The translations under genes and the position numbers were made by a program. A stretch of 64,000 bases of DNA from NCBI GenBank assembly GCA_024682835.1, contig JAIKYU010000017.1:62001-126000 (forward strand). The letters run 5' to 3'. Positions 27,349-35,999 of the stretch are shown piece by piece (position 1 is the first letter of the stretch; the number at the start of each line of letters is the position of its first letter). The notes beneath the pieces are model-generated. The model ran no database searches, had not been told where the DNA came from, and worked only from the letters and a program-made list of their open reading frames with translations. Source of the stretch: Lachnospiraceae bacterium (GTDB taxonomy: Bacteria; Bacillota; Clostridia; Lachnospirales; Lachnospiraceae).

Positions 27349-28548
27349 ATGGAGAGCTTCCATGTGCTCACACCGTTCCTTCTGATTATCTGGCTTATTC
27401 TGGTTCCTCTGCTGTCGGGCTTTCTGCTGTCTGCCCTGTTCCCTGAAGAAAAAAGGACCGCAGGGATGGTCTGGCTGTCGGGACTGCTCCTTTCCTTTGT
27501 CCTGTTTCAGCCGCTGGCGATCTATTGTATGATCCGTATTATCTATGACAGCTTTTACCGGTTTACCTGGATTTATACGGCGATCATGCTGCTGCTTGCG
27601 GCGGGAGGGCTGATCCGCCTGATTGTGACATGGGTAAGATGTGATAAAGACGGGTGGTCGGAGCATTTTCTGGCCCCGTTTCCGGGACACCGTGTCCGGC
27701 CGGTTGCGGATCTTTATCATCCGCGAAGAGACCCTGTCAGGGTTGACCGGCGTTTCTCCAGGAGCGAGCTGCTCTATTTTTCCGTTTTCCTGATTCTTCT
27801 TGCAATCCAGCTGGTGATGGCAGTACTGTATGCTCCTTTTGACGGGGATGATGCCTACTATATTGTCGAATCCGTACAGGCCCAGCAGACGAACACCATG
27901 AACACGCTGCAGCCGTATCTGGGGTATTCCACGGCTCTGGATTACCGTCATGCGCTGGCGGAATATCCGCTTTGGATCGCGTATATCGCGCGAATGTCCC
28001 TGGTGCATGCGACCATTTTTGCACACACCATCCTGCCGTTGTTCTGGATACCCGTCAGTTATGCGGTTTATGCGGCGGTCGCGCGGTTCCTGTTCCGGAA
28101 AAGAACGGATCTCATCCCGCTGTTTCTCTGTTTCCTTGCCCTGTTCTCCATGTTCGGCAATGTGTCCATCTACACACCGGAGACCTTTTTCCTGATGCGG
28201 ACCTGGCAGGGGAAATCTGTTGTGGGCAATCTGGTGATTCCGGCGGTGTTTCTGTTTTTCTTTCATCTGGCCGACCAGGAGCGGGATCAGAACTGGCGTT
28301 CCTGTTCCAGGCGGCAGCGGCTGTTTCCCTGGCTGTTGCTGTTTTTGATCAATGTGACGGCCGGCTTTCTGAGCACTTCCGGAATTCTGGTTGTGACCAT
28401 GCTGATTTTTGCCGGCCTTTTTTTCATTGCCGCCTTCGGCGGAGGCGGATCGTTGAAGCACAGACTGGGATTGTTGTTCTGGGGCGGACTGACCTGTATT
28501 CCGAATGCGATCCTGGTTCTGATGGGTTTTGTTTTGAAACCGTTCTAG
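27349..28548 (+). CDS. Polytopic membrane protein (DUF6077-like), N-terminal part ended by in-frame TAG
   Basis: 399-residue membrane protein with about nine to ten spans and a large outside loop beginning APFDGDDAYYIVESVQAQQ; the Asp pair there resembles GT-C glycosyltransferase acidic motifs. I associate the pattern with the DUF6077 family seen in Clostridia, from memory only. The frame ends at TAG 28546-28548 in the middle of a membrane-protein fold and continues in the same frame as a 275-codon reading frame. A complete protein would be about 678 residues. Nonsense mutation, sequence error or readthrough are all possible. Confidence 0.7.
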   Translation: MESFHVLTPFLLIIWLILVPLLSGFLLSALFPEEKRTAGMVWLSGLLLSFVLFQPLAIYCMIRIIYDSFYRFTWIYTAIMLLLAAGGLIRLIVTWVRCDKDGWSEHFLAPFPGHRVRPVADLYHPRRDPVRVDRRFSRSELLYFSVFLILLAIQLVMAVLYAPFDGDDAYYIVESVQAQQTNTMNTLQPYLGYSTALDYRHALAEYPLWIAYIARMSLVHATIFAHTILPLFWIPVSYAVYAAVARFLFRKRTDLIPLFLCFLALFSMFGNVSIYTPETFFLMRTWQGKSVVGNLVIPAVFLFFFHLADQERDQNWRSCSRRQRLFPWLLLFLINVTAGFLSTSGILVVTMLIFAGLFFIAAFGGGGSLKHRLGLLFWGGLTCIPNAILVLMGFVLKPF

Positions 28549-28554
28549 GTTTCA

Positions 28555-29382
28555 TTGAAAGCGGGGAAACCGGTGTACGGAATTTTTATGGAAAGCTTTG
28601 TGATGTTCAAGCTCTACGGCGGGAGCGGATGGCTGCTTGTGCTGTATGCGCTGGCGTTTGCGTTTCTGTGGTTCCGTGAGAAGGAGCGCTCCGTTCGTGT
28701 CCTGTTTTTGTGGATGCCGGCATCCATCCTTTTTCTGTTTTTCTTTCCGCTGTTTCGAAAAGGGTATGTGCGCGTGACCGGGTCGGGAGACACCCAATAC
28801 CGGATGCTCTGGCTTGTCCCGATGGGGATGACGATTGCCTATGCCGGGTGCCGGGCAGCCGTGCTGATCCCCGTGAGAGGAAAGGGACTTACCGCAAAAC
28901 GGCTGTTTGACCGCGTGCTGGCACCGGTGCTGATCGGCCTCGCGATCGCGCTGTGCGGAAGTCTGGTCTATCGGAATCCGTACGTCAGTCGTGCGGAAAA
29001 TGCCTGGCATATTCCGCAGGAGGTGATCGAGGTCTCCGACTGTATGACATACGGGCTGGAAGAGGGCGTGCGTGTACGCGCCGCGGTGCCTGAGGAGCTG
29101 GTTCATTTTATCAGACAGTACGACACGGATATTATCCTCGCGTACGGACGGGACATTATCGCCTACGGATACTACAATGAGATTCATGAGCGGATGAAGG
29201 GAACGGAATGCATCTCCATGGAAGGGCTTGCGACGGCACTCCGCGAGGCGGAGGTGGATTTTCTTGTGCTGCGGAAGGATCGGGAGACGGATGTGCCGCC
29301 GGATACCTGCGGATGGAAGGTCTATGCAGAGACGGAACAATATCGGATCTATGCGGATGAATGGGAGGAGCAGGAATCATGA
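28555..29382 (+). pseudogene. C-terminal remainder of the interrupted membrane protein
   Basis: This reading frame is the direct in-frame continuation of the preceding gene, two codons after its TAG. It supplies about four more spans (for example WLLVLYALAFAFLWF and VLFLWMPASILFLFFF) and a soluble tail of about 110 residues ending EQYRIYADEWEE. The first start codon is TTG 28555 with no ribosome site, and ATG 28588 has none either, so independent translation is unlikely. The end overlaps the next gene by ATGA, as expected of an intact operon member. Confidence 0.65.
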
Positions 29383-30323
29383 GATGGGTGCAGCTTGTGT
29401 TGCTGGCAGTGATCGTGGCGGTTCTGGGTTTTTCCGCCTGGAAGCTCTACCGCTGGAACCAGGGAAATGAGGCGGACACCGGGCAGGCGGATACGCAGTC
29501 CGATGAAACCGGGGAGAATTTTTATATTGAGATTCTGGATCAGGTGTATCGCCTGACCGCAGATCAGCTCGCCGGAAAAAAGGATGACGGGAAGAATACC
29601 ATTCTCTGCCTGGGAAACGACACCTTCGCCTGGGATTATGAAGGCGGGCTGACAAAGGCACTGGCAGAGGAAACCGGAGCTGAGATTCTAAACGGTGCAT
29701 TCCCGGGCTCCACGGTCACTGTGAAGGAATCGGGAGAGGAGACAGACCCCGGGGACGTTTTCAGTTTTTATCACATTGCCATGTGTATTGCCGCGCAGGA
29801 TTTTTCCGACATGGAGCAGCCGGTGCGGGATCGCTGGGAGGAAAACTACAATATCCAATTTTCCTACGATGCCATCAAAAATGCGGATTATGAAGCGCTG
29901 GATACCATCCTGATCTACTATGACGCACAGGATTATCTGAAACAGCGTTCCGGGTACAATCCGGATGAGGAGAAGCGCTGGACGGATATCCATACCGTGT
30001 CGGGTGCCTATGCCTCCGGAATCCGGGCGATTCAGAAGGCGTATCCGCACATCCGGATGGTGCTGGTTACACCGGCGCTGGTGATGACCTACACGCCGGA
30101 AGGCAACCCGGTATCGGCGGACCGTTATGATTTCGGACACGGAACACTGACGACCTATATCGATAGCATTCTGCAGGTCGGAGAAGCGTGCGGCGTCACG
30201 GTTCTTGACAACTATCACGGCATGACCGATGAGGAAAACAGCAACGGGTATATGGTGGACACCACGCACCTGTCGGAAAAGGGCAATATCGCTGTGGCAA
30301 AGCACGTTGCGCGCGTCCTGTAA
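29379..30323 (+). CDS. Membrane-anchored SGNH-like protein lacking the nucleophile serine
   Basis: 314 residues: an N-terminal signal anchor (VQLVLLAVIVAVLGFSAW), a short acidic linker and an SGNH-like domain. Block I reads ILCLGNDTF, so the Ser of GDS is Asp. Block III DAQD replaces GxND. Block V VDTTHLSEKG keeps the Asp-x-x-His pair. The layout (GAYASGIRAIQKAYP, TPALVMTY) parallels the lipoprotein at 24493-25608, and the two have lost different catalytic residues. ATG 29379 overlaps the stop of the previous frame and has a GGAGCAGGAA site. The fold resembles DltD/AlgX-type O-acylation partners only in general terms. Confidence 0.65.
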   Translation: MRWVQLVLLAVIVAVLGFSAWKLYRWNQGNEADTGQADTQSDETGENFYIEILDQVYRLTADQLAGKKDDGKNTILCLGNDTFAWDYEGGLTKALAEETGAEILNGAFPGSTVTVKESGEETDPGDVFSFYHIAMCIAAQDFSDMEQPVRDRWEENYNIQFSYDAIKNADYEALDTILIYYDAQDYLKQRSGYNPDEEKRWTDIHTVSGAYASGIRAIQKAYPHIRMVLVTPALVMTYTPEGNPVSADRYDFGHGTLTTYIDSILQVGEACGVTVLDNYHGMTDEENSNGYMVDTTHLSEKGNIAVAKHVARVL

Positions 30324-30335
30324 TCGTGATAAACT
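30307..30335 (+). promoter_or_regulatory. Possible promoter upstream of phosphoglucomutase
   Basis: TTGCGC (30307-30312), 17-nt spacer and TAAACT (30330-30335), with TGA directly before the -10 as an extended element. The -35 is weak and lies within the end of the SGNH-like gene. An 87-nt gap separates the two genes. Confidence 0.35.
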
Positions 30336-30410
30336 AGGCGGAAAGGGCTTTTCTGATGTTTTTGAGGGCGGGGGAAGAGGCAACTATCAACAGCAAGAAA
30401 GGGGAATGTG

Positions 30411-32141
30411 ATGAGCGAAGCAACGAAGCAACTGGAATACTGGCTGAATGATCCCTATTTCGATGAGGGAACCAAAACGGAACTGACGGCGATCCGTAAT
30501 GATGAAAAGGAAGTGGAGGATCGCTTTTACAAGGAACTGGAATTTGGTACCGGCGGTCTCAGGGGCGTGATCGGTGCGGGGACCAATCGCATGAATATCT
30601 ACACCGTTCGCAAAGCGACCCAGGGTCTTGCTAATTACATAAAAAAACACGGCGATCCGTCCAAGGGTGTCGCGATTTCCTACGACTGCAGGCGGTTTTC
30701 CCCGGAGTTTGCCGAGGAGACGGCCCTCTGTCTTGCGGCGAACGGGATCAAGGCCTATCTTTCCGACACGCTCCGGCCGACACCGGAGTTGTCCTTCGCG
30801 CTTCGTTATTTCGGCTGTCAGGCAGGCGTGATGGTGACGGCCTCGCACAATCCGCCGGAGTACAACGGTTACAAGGCATACTGGGAGGACGGTGCGCAGA
30901 TGACTCCGCCGCACGATGTCGGTGTCATCGATGAGGTGCGTGCCATCACCGATTATCACGATATGAAGACCATGTCCAGAGAGGATGCCGTTGCGCAGGG
31001 ATTGTACCAGACCTGGGGAACAGAGATCGATGATGCCTACATGAAGGCGCTGAAGGAGCAGATCATTCATCAGGAGGCGATTGATGCCGCCGGCGGCGAC
31101 CTGAAGATCGTTTACACGCCGTTCCACGGCGCGAGCCTGAAGCCCACCACGCGGATCCTTCGGGAGGTCGGTTTTAAGAATGTATTCGTCGTTCCGGAGC
31201 AGGAGGAGCCGGATCCGGAGTTTACCACGCTGGACTATCCCAATCCGGAGGATCCCAGGGCCTTCGAGCTGGCGCTGAAGCTCGCGCGGGAAAAGGATGC
31301 GGATATCGTGCTGGCGACCGATCCGGACGGCGACCGCCTGGGCATTTTCGCGAAGGATTCAAAAAGCGGCGAATATATCATGTTTACCGGTAATATGAGC
31401 GGCATGCTGATCGGCGAATACGTCCTTCGCGAGCGTGCGGCGACGGGACGGATGCCGGAAAATCCGGCGTTTGTCACAACGATTGTGACAACGAATATGG
31501 CACGCGTCATTGCCGAGAATTACGGCCTGCATTATGTGGAATGCCTGACCGGCTTCAAATATATCGGGGAGCAGATCAAGCTCTTCGAGCAGGCGGGATC
31601 CTATCACTATGTTTTCGGTCTGGAGGAGAGCTATGGATGTCTTGCCGGAACGCACGCAAGAGACAAGGACGCCACGGTGGCCGTGCTGATGCTCTGCGAG
31701 CTGGCGGCATATTATAAAACGCAGGGCAAGACCGCGTGGGATGCGATGATCGACATCTATGAGAAATACGGCTACTACAAGGAGGGACAGATTGCCATCA
31801 CCATGAAGGGCATCGAAGGCGCCAAAGAAATTGCCGCCCTGATGGATAAGCTCAGGAGTGAGACGCCCAAAGCGTTCGGCGACTGGCAGGTTGAAGAATT
31901 CCGCGATTATAAAAGCGGCGAAACGGTCAGCTATAAAACGGGTGAAAAGGGAAAGACGGGACTCCCGTCCTCCAATGTGCTCTATTTTGCGCTGTCGGAT
32001 GACGCCTGGTGCTGTGCAAGACCCTCCGGAACGGAACCGAAGATCAAGTTTTATATCGGCGTGAAGGGAACGTCTCTTGAAGATGCCCGCGCGAAGGAAG
32101 CGGCGCTCACCGATGCCGTGAAGGCGGTCGCCGGAATCTGA
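30411..32141 (+). CDS. pgcA: Phosphoglucomutase / phosphomannomutase
   Basis: Alpha-D-phosphohexomutase of 576 residues, the long PgcA-type form common in Firmicutes. The catalytic phosphoserine lies in TASHNPPEYNGYK near residue 145, the metal loop is DPDGDRLG, the sugar-binding loop GLEESYGCL and the phosphate-binding C-terminal loop RPSGTEPKIKFY. It interconverts 6- and 1-phosphates of glucose, possibly also mannose, and so supplies UDP-glucose and, through ManC, GDP-mannose. ATG 30411 is preferred over GTG 30408 given the AAAGGGG site. Confidence 0.93.
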   Translation: MSEATKQLEYWLNDPYFDEGTKTELTAIRNDEKEVEDRFYKELEFGTGGLRGVIGAGTNRMNIYTVRKATQGLANYIKKHGDPSKGVAISYDCRRFSPEFAEETALCLAANGIKAYLSDTLRPTPELSFALRYFGCQAGVMVTASHNPPEYNGYKAYWEDGAQMTPPHDVGVIDEVRAITDYHDMKTMSREDAVAQGLYQTWGTEIDDAYMKALKEQIIHQEAIDAAGGDLKIVYTPFHGASLKPTTRILREVGFKNVFVVPEQEEPDPEFTTLDYPNPEDPRAFELALKLAREKDADIVLATDPDGDRLGIFAKDSKSGEYIMFTGNMSGMLIGEYVLRERAATGRMPENPAFVTTIVTTNMARVIAENYGLHYVECLTGFKYIGEQIKLFEQAGSYHYVFGLEESYGCLAGTHARDKDATVAVLMLCELAAYYKTQGKTAWDAMIDIYEKYGYYKEGQIAITMKGIEGAKEIAALMDKLRSETPKAFGDWQVEEFRDYKSGETVSYKTGEKGKTGLPSSNVLYFALSDDAWCCARPSGTEPKIKFYIGVKGTSLEDARAKEAALTDAVKAVAGI

Positions 32142-32157
32142 CGGTCGAAGCACAGAC

Positions 32158-33438
32158 GTGACACGTTCCGACATCAAAAAAACGCTGGATTATGCCGGAC
32201 GAAACGGTCTGGCTGCGACGATTGCCGCAGCCAGAGAGCGTCTTGCGGATGAACGCGTCCCCTATCGGTATGATCTGCCTGCGGCGGCCGAACTGGAGCG
32301 TCAGCGCCGTGAATCCGGGGAATGGATGAAGGCCGGGACCGCGCCACTCGTGTCCGTTGTCGTGCCCGCATGGAAGCCGGTCAGGGAACACTTTGAGGCG
32401 ATGCGGGCTTCGGTGGAGTCTCAGAGCTACGGCAACTTTGAATTGATCATCAGCGAGGAACCCGGCGGGATCTCCGCCAACACCAATGCCGGCATCGCAC
32501 GGGCGTCGGGAGCGTATATTGCCCTTCTGGATCACGATGATCTGCTGGCGCCGGATGCATTATACCATCTGGTGAAGGCGGTCAAGGCCGCGGAGGCACG
32601 CGGCGTTCGTCCGCTTATGGTTTATTCCGATGAGGACAAGATCCGCACGGAGAGCGAGCCTCTGTTTTTTGCTCCGAACAGGAAGCCGGATTTCAATTAT
32701 GATTATCTGCTGTCCAACAATTATATCTGCCACCTGTCGATGATTGATGCCGCCGTTCTTAAGCAGCTGAAGATGAACGGTGAATATGACGGATCACAGG
32801 ATCACGAGCTGTTTTTGCGGTTGTTTGCGCAGGCAGAGCCTGCAGGCGGGCCCGCGTGCGCGGATGCCCGGTTTCTTCATGTGCCCAGGGTGCTTTATCA
32901 CTGGCGATCCCACAAAGACTCGACAGCGGAAAGCGGCGCACATAAGAGTTATGCCCACGAGGCCGGAAGACGGGCCGTCTCGTCGCATCTCAGGTCCCGC
33001 GGCGTAAACTGCGCCGTGCAGGAAACAGCGCACAGAGGCTTCTTCCGTGTGCAATATTTCGATGATATTTTTGTATCCCGTCCGGATATCGGAGCTGTCG
33101 GCGGAAAACTGACGGACAGACGGGGGCGCATGAGAGGTGGACTTTATACGGGGAAGGGCGAGATCCTCTTCGACGGACAGCCGCGCGGAGCAAGCGGCGG
33201 GTTCACGCACCGGGCGGCCTGCCAGCAGGACGCGGAAGCGGTTGACTGCGGAAACATCATCATTCGGCCCAAGCTGCTGCACAGTCTGTCCGGAGAAATC
33301 CGCGAGCTGCTGTCCGAAGGGTGTGTGAACGGGATGAACCGGGAGGAAAGAATCCGGGCGAGCATTAACCTGTGCGAGAAGATCCGCGAAAGAGGATACC
33401 GGATTCTCTGGGATCCCCTCATGGAAAAAAGGATTTGA
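32158..33438 (+). CDS. Family 2 glycosyltransferase
   Basis: Cytoplasmic GT-A glycosyltransferase of 426 residues. An N-terminal helical extension of about 60 residues precedes the nucleotide-sugar domain (LVSVVVPAWKP). YIALLDHDDLL carries the DxD-type metal site and VYSDEDK follows, as in rhamnan and rhamnose-glucose polysaccharide synthesis GTs. DGSQDHELFLRL has the catalytic-base region (ED/QDHE). The start is GTG, 16 nt after the mutase stop, with only a weak ribosome site (GGTCG). Donor sugar is unknown. It is followed 4 nt later by another GT2. Confidence 0.85.
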   Translation: MTRSDIKKTLDYAGRNGLAATIAAARERLADERVPYRYDLPAAAELERQRRESGEWMKAGTAPLVSVVVPAWKPVREHFEAMRASVESQSYGNFELIISEEPGGISANTNAGIARASGAYIALLDHDDLLAPDALYHLVKAVKAAEARGVRPLMVYSDEDKIRTESEPLFFAPNRKPDFNYDYLLSNNYICHLSMIDAAVLKQLKMNGEYDGSQDHELFLRLFAQAEPAGGPACADARFLHVPRVLYHWRSHKDSTAESGAHKSYAHEAGRRAVSSHLRSRGVNCAVQETAHRGFFRVQYFDDIFVSRPDIGAVGGKLTDRRGRMRGGLYTGKGEILFDGQPRGASGGFTHRAACQQDAEAVDCGNIIIRPKLLHSLSGEIRELLSEGCVNGMNREERIRASINLCEKIRERGYRILWDPLMEKRI

Positions 33439-33442
33439 GACC

Positions 33443-34423
33443 ATGGTCGGAATCGGCGGGAAGCTGACAACCATCATACCGAATTTCAATGGGGAAGCCG
33501 AGATTGCCGGCTGCCTGGCCAGTGTCCTGCGGGAAGCGCCGGCTTCGAGTATTATCGTCGTGGATGACGGTTCGACGGACGGGAGCCTTGATTTGATAAA
33601 GCATCGTTTTCCGGAGGTTCGTGTCATTCAATTCGAGGAAAACCGGGGCTTTGCACATGCGGTGAATGCCGGCATCCTTGCGGCCGAAACGCCGTATGTG
33701 TTTCTGCTGAACAACGATGCGCGTGTGACGCCCGGTGCGTTGCAGCGCCTTCTTGGCGCAATGGAGGAGACGGGGCGGAACACCTTTTCCGTTCAGGCAA
33801 AGATGCTGACCAGGTCGAAGCCGAGGCGAATCGACAGCTGCGGGGATCTGTACTGCGCCCTGGGCTGGGCTTTTTCACCCGGGCTGGGGGCGGACGAGGG
33901 ACAGTATTGCAGACGGACTGAGCTGACCTCCACCTGCGCGGGAGCAGCTCTTTACCGCAGGGAGCTGCTGATCCGGGTCGGCATGTTTGATGAGGCGCAT
34001 TTCTGTTATCTGGAGGACGTTGACCTTGGCATTCGGGCGCGTCTGGCCGGATATCGGAATCTCTACGAACCGACGGCTGTGGTCCTGCATTCCGGAAGCG
34101 CGTCCTCCGGCGGGAAGCGTCACAGTGATTTTAAGGTGCGGCTGGCCGCGGGCAATAATCTGTATCTTCTTTATAAGAATTTTCCGCCGGTGGTGCTGGC
34201 GATTCTGTCTCCCCTGCTGGCGGCAGGAATGGTGATCAAGGGGGTCTATTTCTGCAGAAAAGGCCTGGGGACGGCATATATCGGAGGGCTTGCCGAGGGC
34301 TGCCGGAAGATTCTAGACGGCGCGGACCGCAGGGTACGTCCGGCCAATCCGCGTGAGCTTCGCGCGCTGATCCGCCTGACAGCCGAGTTGTATGTCAATC
34401 TGATCCGGAGGGTAGTCGGTTGA
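33443..34423 (+). CDS. Family 2 glycosyltransferase, WbbL-like
   Basis: 326-residue GT2 enzyme. It has TTIIPNFNGE at the N-terminus, IIVVDDGSTDGS for the donor base, ENRGFAHAVNAGI, FLLNNDARV as the DxD equivalent and CYLEDVDLGIRARLAG with the catalytic Asp. The NNDAR pattern is common in rhamnosyltransferases such as WbbL and WsaF-like enzymes. The C-terminus has a hydrophobic segment (PPVVLAILSPLLAAGMVI) that may associate with the membrane. The stop overlaps the TTG start of the priming transferase. Confidence 0.87.
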   Translation: MVGIGGKLTTIIPNFNGEAEIAGCLASVLREAPASSIIVVDDGSTDGSLDLIKHRFPEVRVIQFEENRGFAHAVNAGILAAETPYVFLLNNDARVTPGALQRLLGAMEETGRNTFSVQAKMLTRSKPRRIDSCGDLYCALGWAFSPGLGADEGQYCRRTELTSTCAGAALYRRELLIRVGMFDEAHFCYLEDVDLGIRARLAGYRNLYEPTAVVLHSGSASSGGKRHSDFKVRLAAGNNLYLLYKNFPPVVLAILSPLLAAGMVIKGVYFCRKGLGTAYIGGLAEGCRKILDGADRRVRPANPRELRALIRLTAELYVNLIRRVVG

Positions 34424-35835
34424 TCAAGGACAATCAAACATTCCTGAACAGACTGCATCTGGTTCTGGATGCTGTGTTGACGGCTCTTGCGTATATGCTG
34501 GCCTGGTGGATCAAATTTGAGTCGATTTTTGCCACCAGGGATCCGAATGTGCACGCGCTTCCGATGGAGACCTACTTCAGGGCGCTCTATGTGCTGGTGC
34601 CCGCCTATCTGATTCTGTACTATTTCTTCGGGCTCTACAATTCCCAGCGCGTTTCGCGAAGCTGGGAGGATTTTACCAATATCGTCAAATCGAATATCGT
34701 GGGTTTTCTCGGGTTCTTTGTCCTTTTGTACATCTCGAAGCAGATCGATTTTTCGCGGACGATGATCGGTATTTTTTTCGTGATCAATATCATCGTCATG
34801 ATGAATTCGCGTATGGCGGTACGGGCGGTTTTGCGCTATTTCCGGAAACGCGGCTACAATATCAAGCATGTGCTTCTGGTGGGTTATTCCCGGGCGGCGG
34901 AAAGCTATATCATCCGCATAGATTCCAATCCGCAGTGGGGATACGACTGCGTAGGGGTGCTGGATGATGATGTCCCGCTCGGCACGGCGTATCACGGCGT
35001 TAAGGTAATCGGCAAAATCGATGAGCTTCAGGATTATCTCGACCGGAATGAATTTGATGAAATCACCATCACTTTGCCGCTGACTGCTTATGACCGGCTG
35101 GAGGAGCTGGTTGCCCGGTGCGAAAAAACCGGAGTTCACACGAAGTTCATACCGGATTATACCAGCCTGTTTCCGAGTAACCCGTACACGGAGGACATTG
35201 CCGGGCTCGCGGTCATCAGCATCCGGTATGTGGCACTGACCAACACGTTGAACCGTGCGGTTAAGCGGCTGATGGACATTGTGGGCTCCCTGATCGCCAT
35301 CGCGCTGTTCGCGGTACCGATGCTTGTTATTGCCGTCGCGATCAGGGTGACGAGCAAGGGACCCGTGATTTTTAAGCAGGAGCGGGTGGGGAGGCACGGG
35401 AAAACCTTCATGATGTTCAAATTCCGCACGATGGAGGTACAGGATAAAAAGACGGAGGAAGGCGGCTGGACCACACCGGATGATCCGCGGGTCACCAGAG
35501 TCGGGCGGTTTTTACGCAGGACAAGTCTGGATGAAACGCCGCAGTTTTTCAATATCCTGATCGGTCAGATGAGCCTGGTGGGGCCCCGTCCGGAACGGCC
35601 CAATTATGTCGAAAAGTTTCGTGATGAGGAGCAGATTCCGCGCTATATGGTGCGGCATCAGGTTCGCCCCGGTCTGACCGGCTGGGCACAGATCAACGGT
35701 TACCGCGGGGATACGTCGATCAGAAAGCGCATCGATCATGATATCTATTACATAGAAAACTGGTCACTCAAGTTTGACATCAAGATTCTTTTCCTTACGG
35801 TATTCAAAGGCTTTATCAATAAGAATGCCTATTAG
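34420..35835 (+). CDS. Undecaprenyl-phosphate glucose/galactose phosphotransferase (priming enzyme)
   Basis: Polyprenyl glycosylphosphotransferase of 471 residues, WcaJ/WbaP type. Four N-terminal spans (residues 10-125) are followed by a Rossmann-like CoA-binding domain (HVLLVGYSRAAESYIIR) and the C-terminal bacterial sugar transferase domain with KRLMDIVGSLIAI, FKQERVGRHGKTFMMFKFRTM, DETPQFFNIL and GPRPERP. It transfers a sugar 1-phosphate to undecaprenyl phosphate and starts the repeat unit. The start is TTG overlapping the previous stop (TTGA), with GGAGGG 8 nt upstream. It is the first of two such enzymes in the window. Confidence 0.93.
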   Translation: MIKDNQTFLNRLHLVLDAVLTALAYMLAWWIKFESIFATRDPNVHALPMETYFRALYVLVPAYLILYYFFGLYNSQRVSRSWEDFTNIVKSNIVGFLGFFVLLYISKQIDFSRTMIGIFFVINIIVMMNSRMAVRAVLRYFRKRGYNIKHVLLVGYSRAAESYIIRIDSNPQWGYDCVGVLDDDVPLGTAYHGVKVIGKIDELQDYLDRNEFDEITITLPLTAYDRLEELVARCEKTGVHTKFIPDYTSLFPSNPYTEDIAGLAVISIRYVALTNTLNRAVKRLMDIVGSLIAIALFAVPMLVIAVAIRVTSKGPVIFKQERVGRHGKTFMMFKFRTMEVQDKKTEEGGWTTPDDPRVTRVGRFLRRTSLDETPQFFNILIGQMSLVGPRPERPNYVEKFRDEEQIPRYMVRHQVRPGLTGWAQINGYRGDTSIRKRIDHDIYYIENWSLKFDIKILFLTVFKGFINKNAY

Positions 35836-35921
35836 TCGAGAGATTACTGTTCACAGAACCCCGCCCCATTCGCACACGGTCGTTTCGCGACTTTTCCGCA
35901 CTACGTGACTTGCATAATTCT

Positions 35922-35950
35922 TTGATTTGTGGCAGAATATGGAGTGTTAT
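35922..35950 (+). promoter_or_regulatory. Possible promoter upstream of the LCP gene
   Basis: TTGATT (35922-35927), 17-nt spacer, TGTTAT (35945-35950), four of six matches in each box. The 164-nt gap 35836-35999 holds nothing else recognisable. Confidence 0.35.
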
Positions 35951-35999
35951 GCAAAAATAGGAAGAAGAGTCCTTTTGAGACCGATATGCGAGGAGAATC

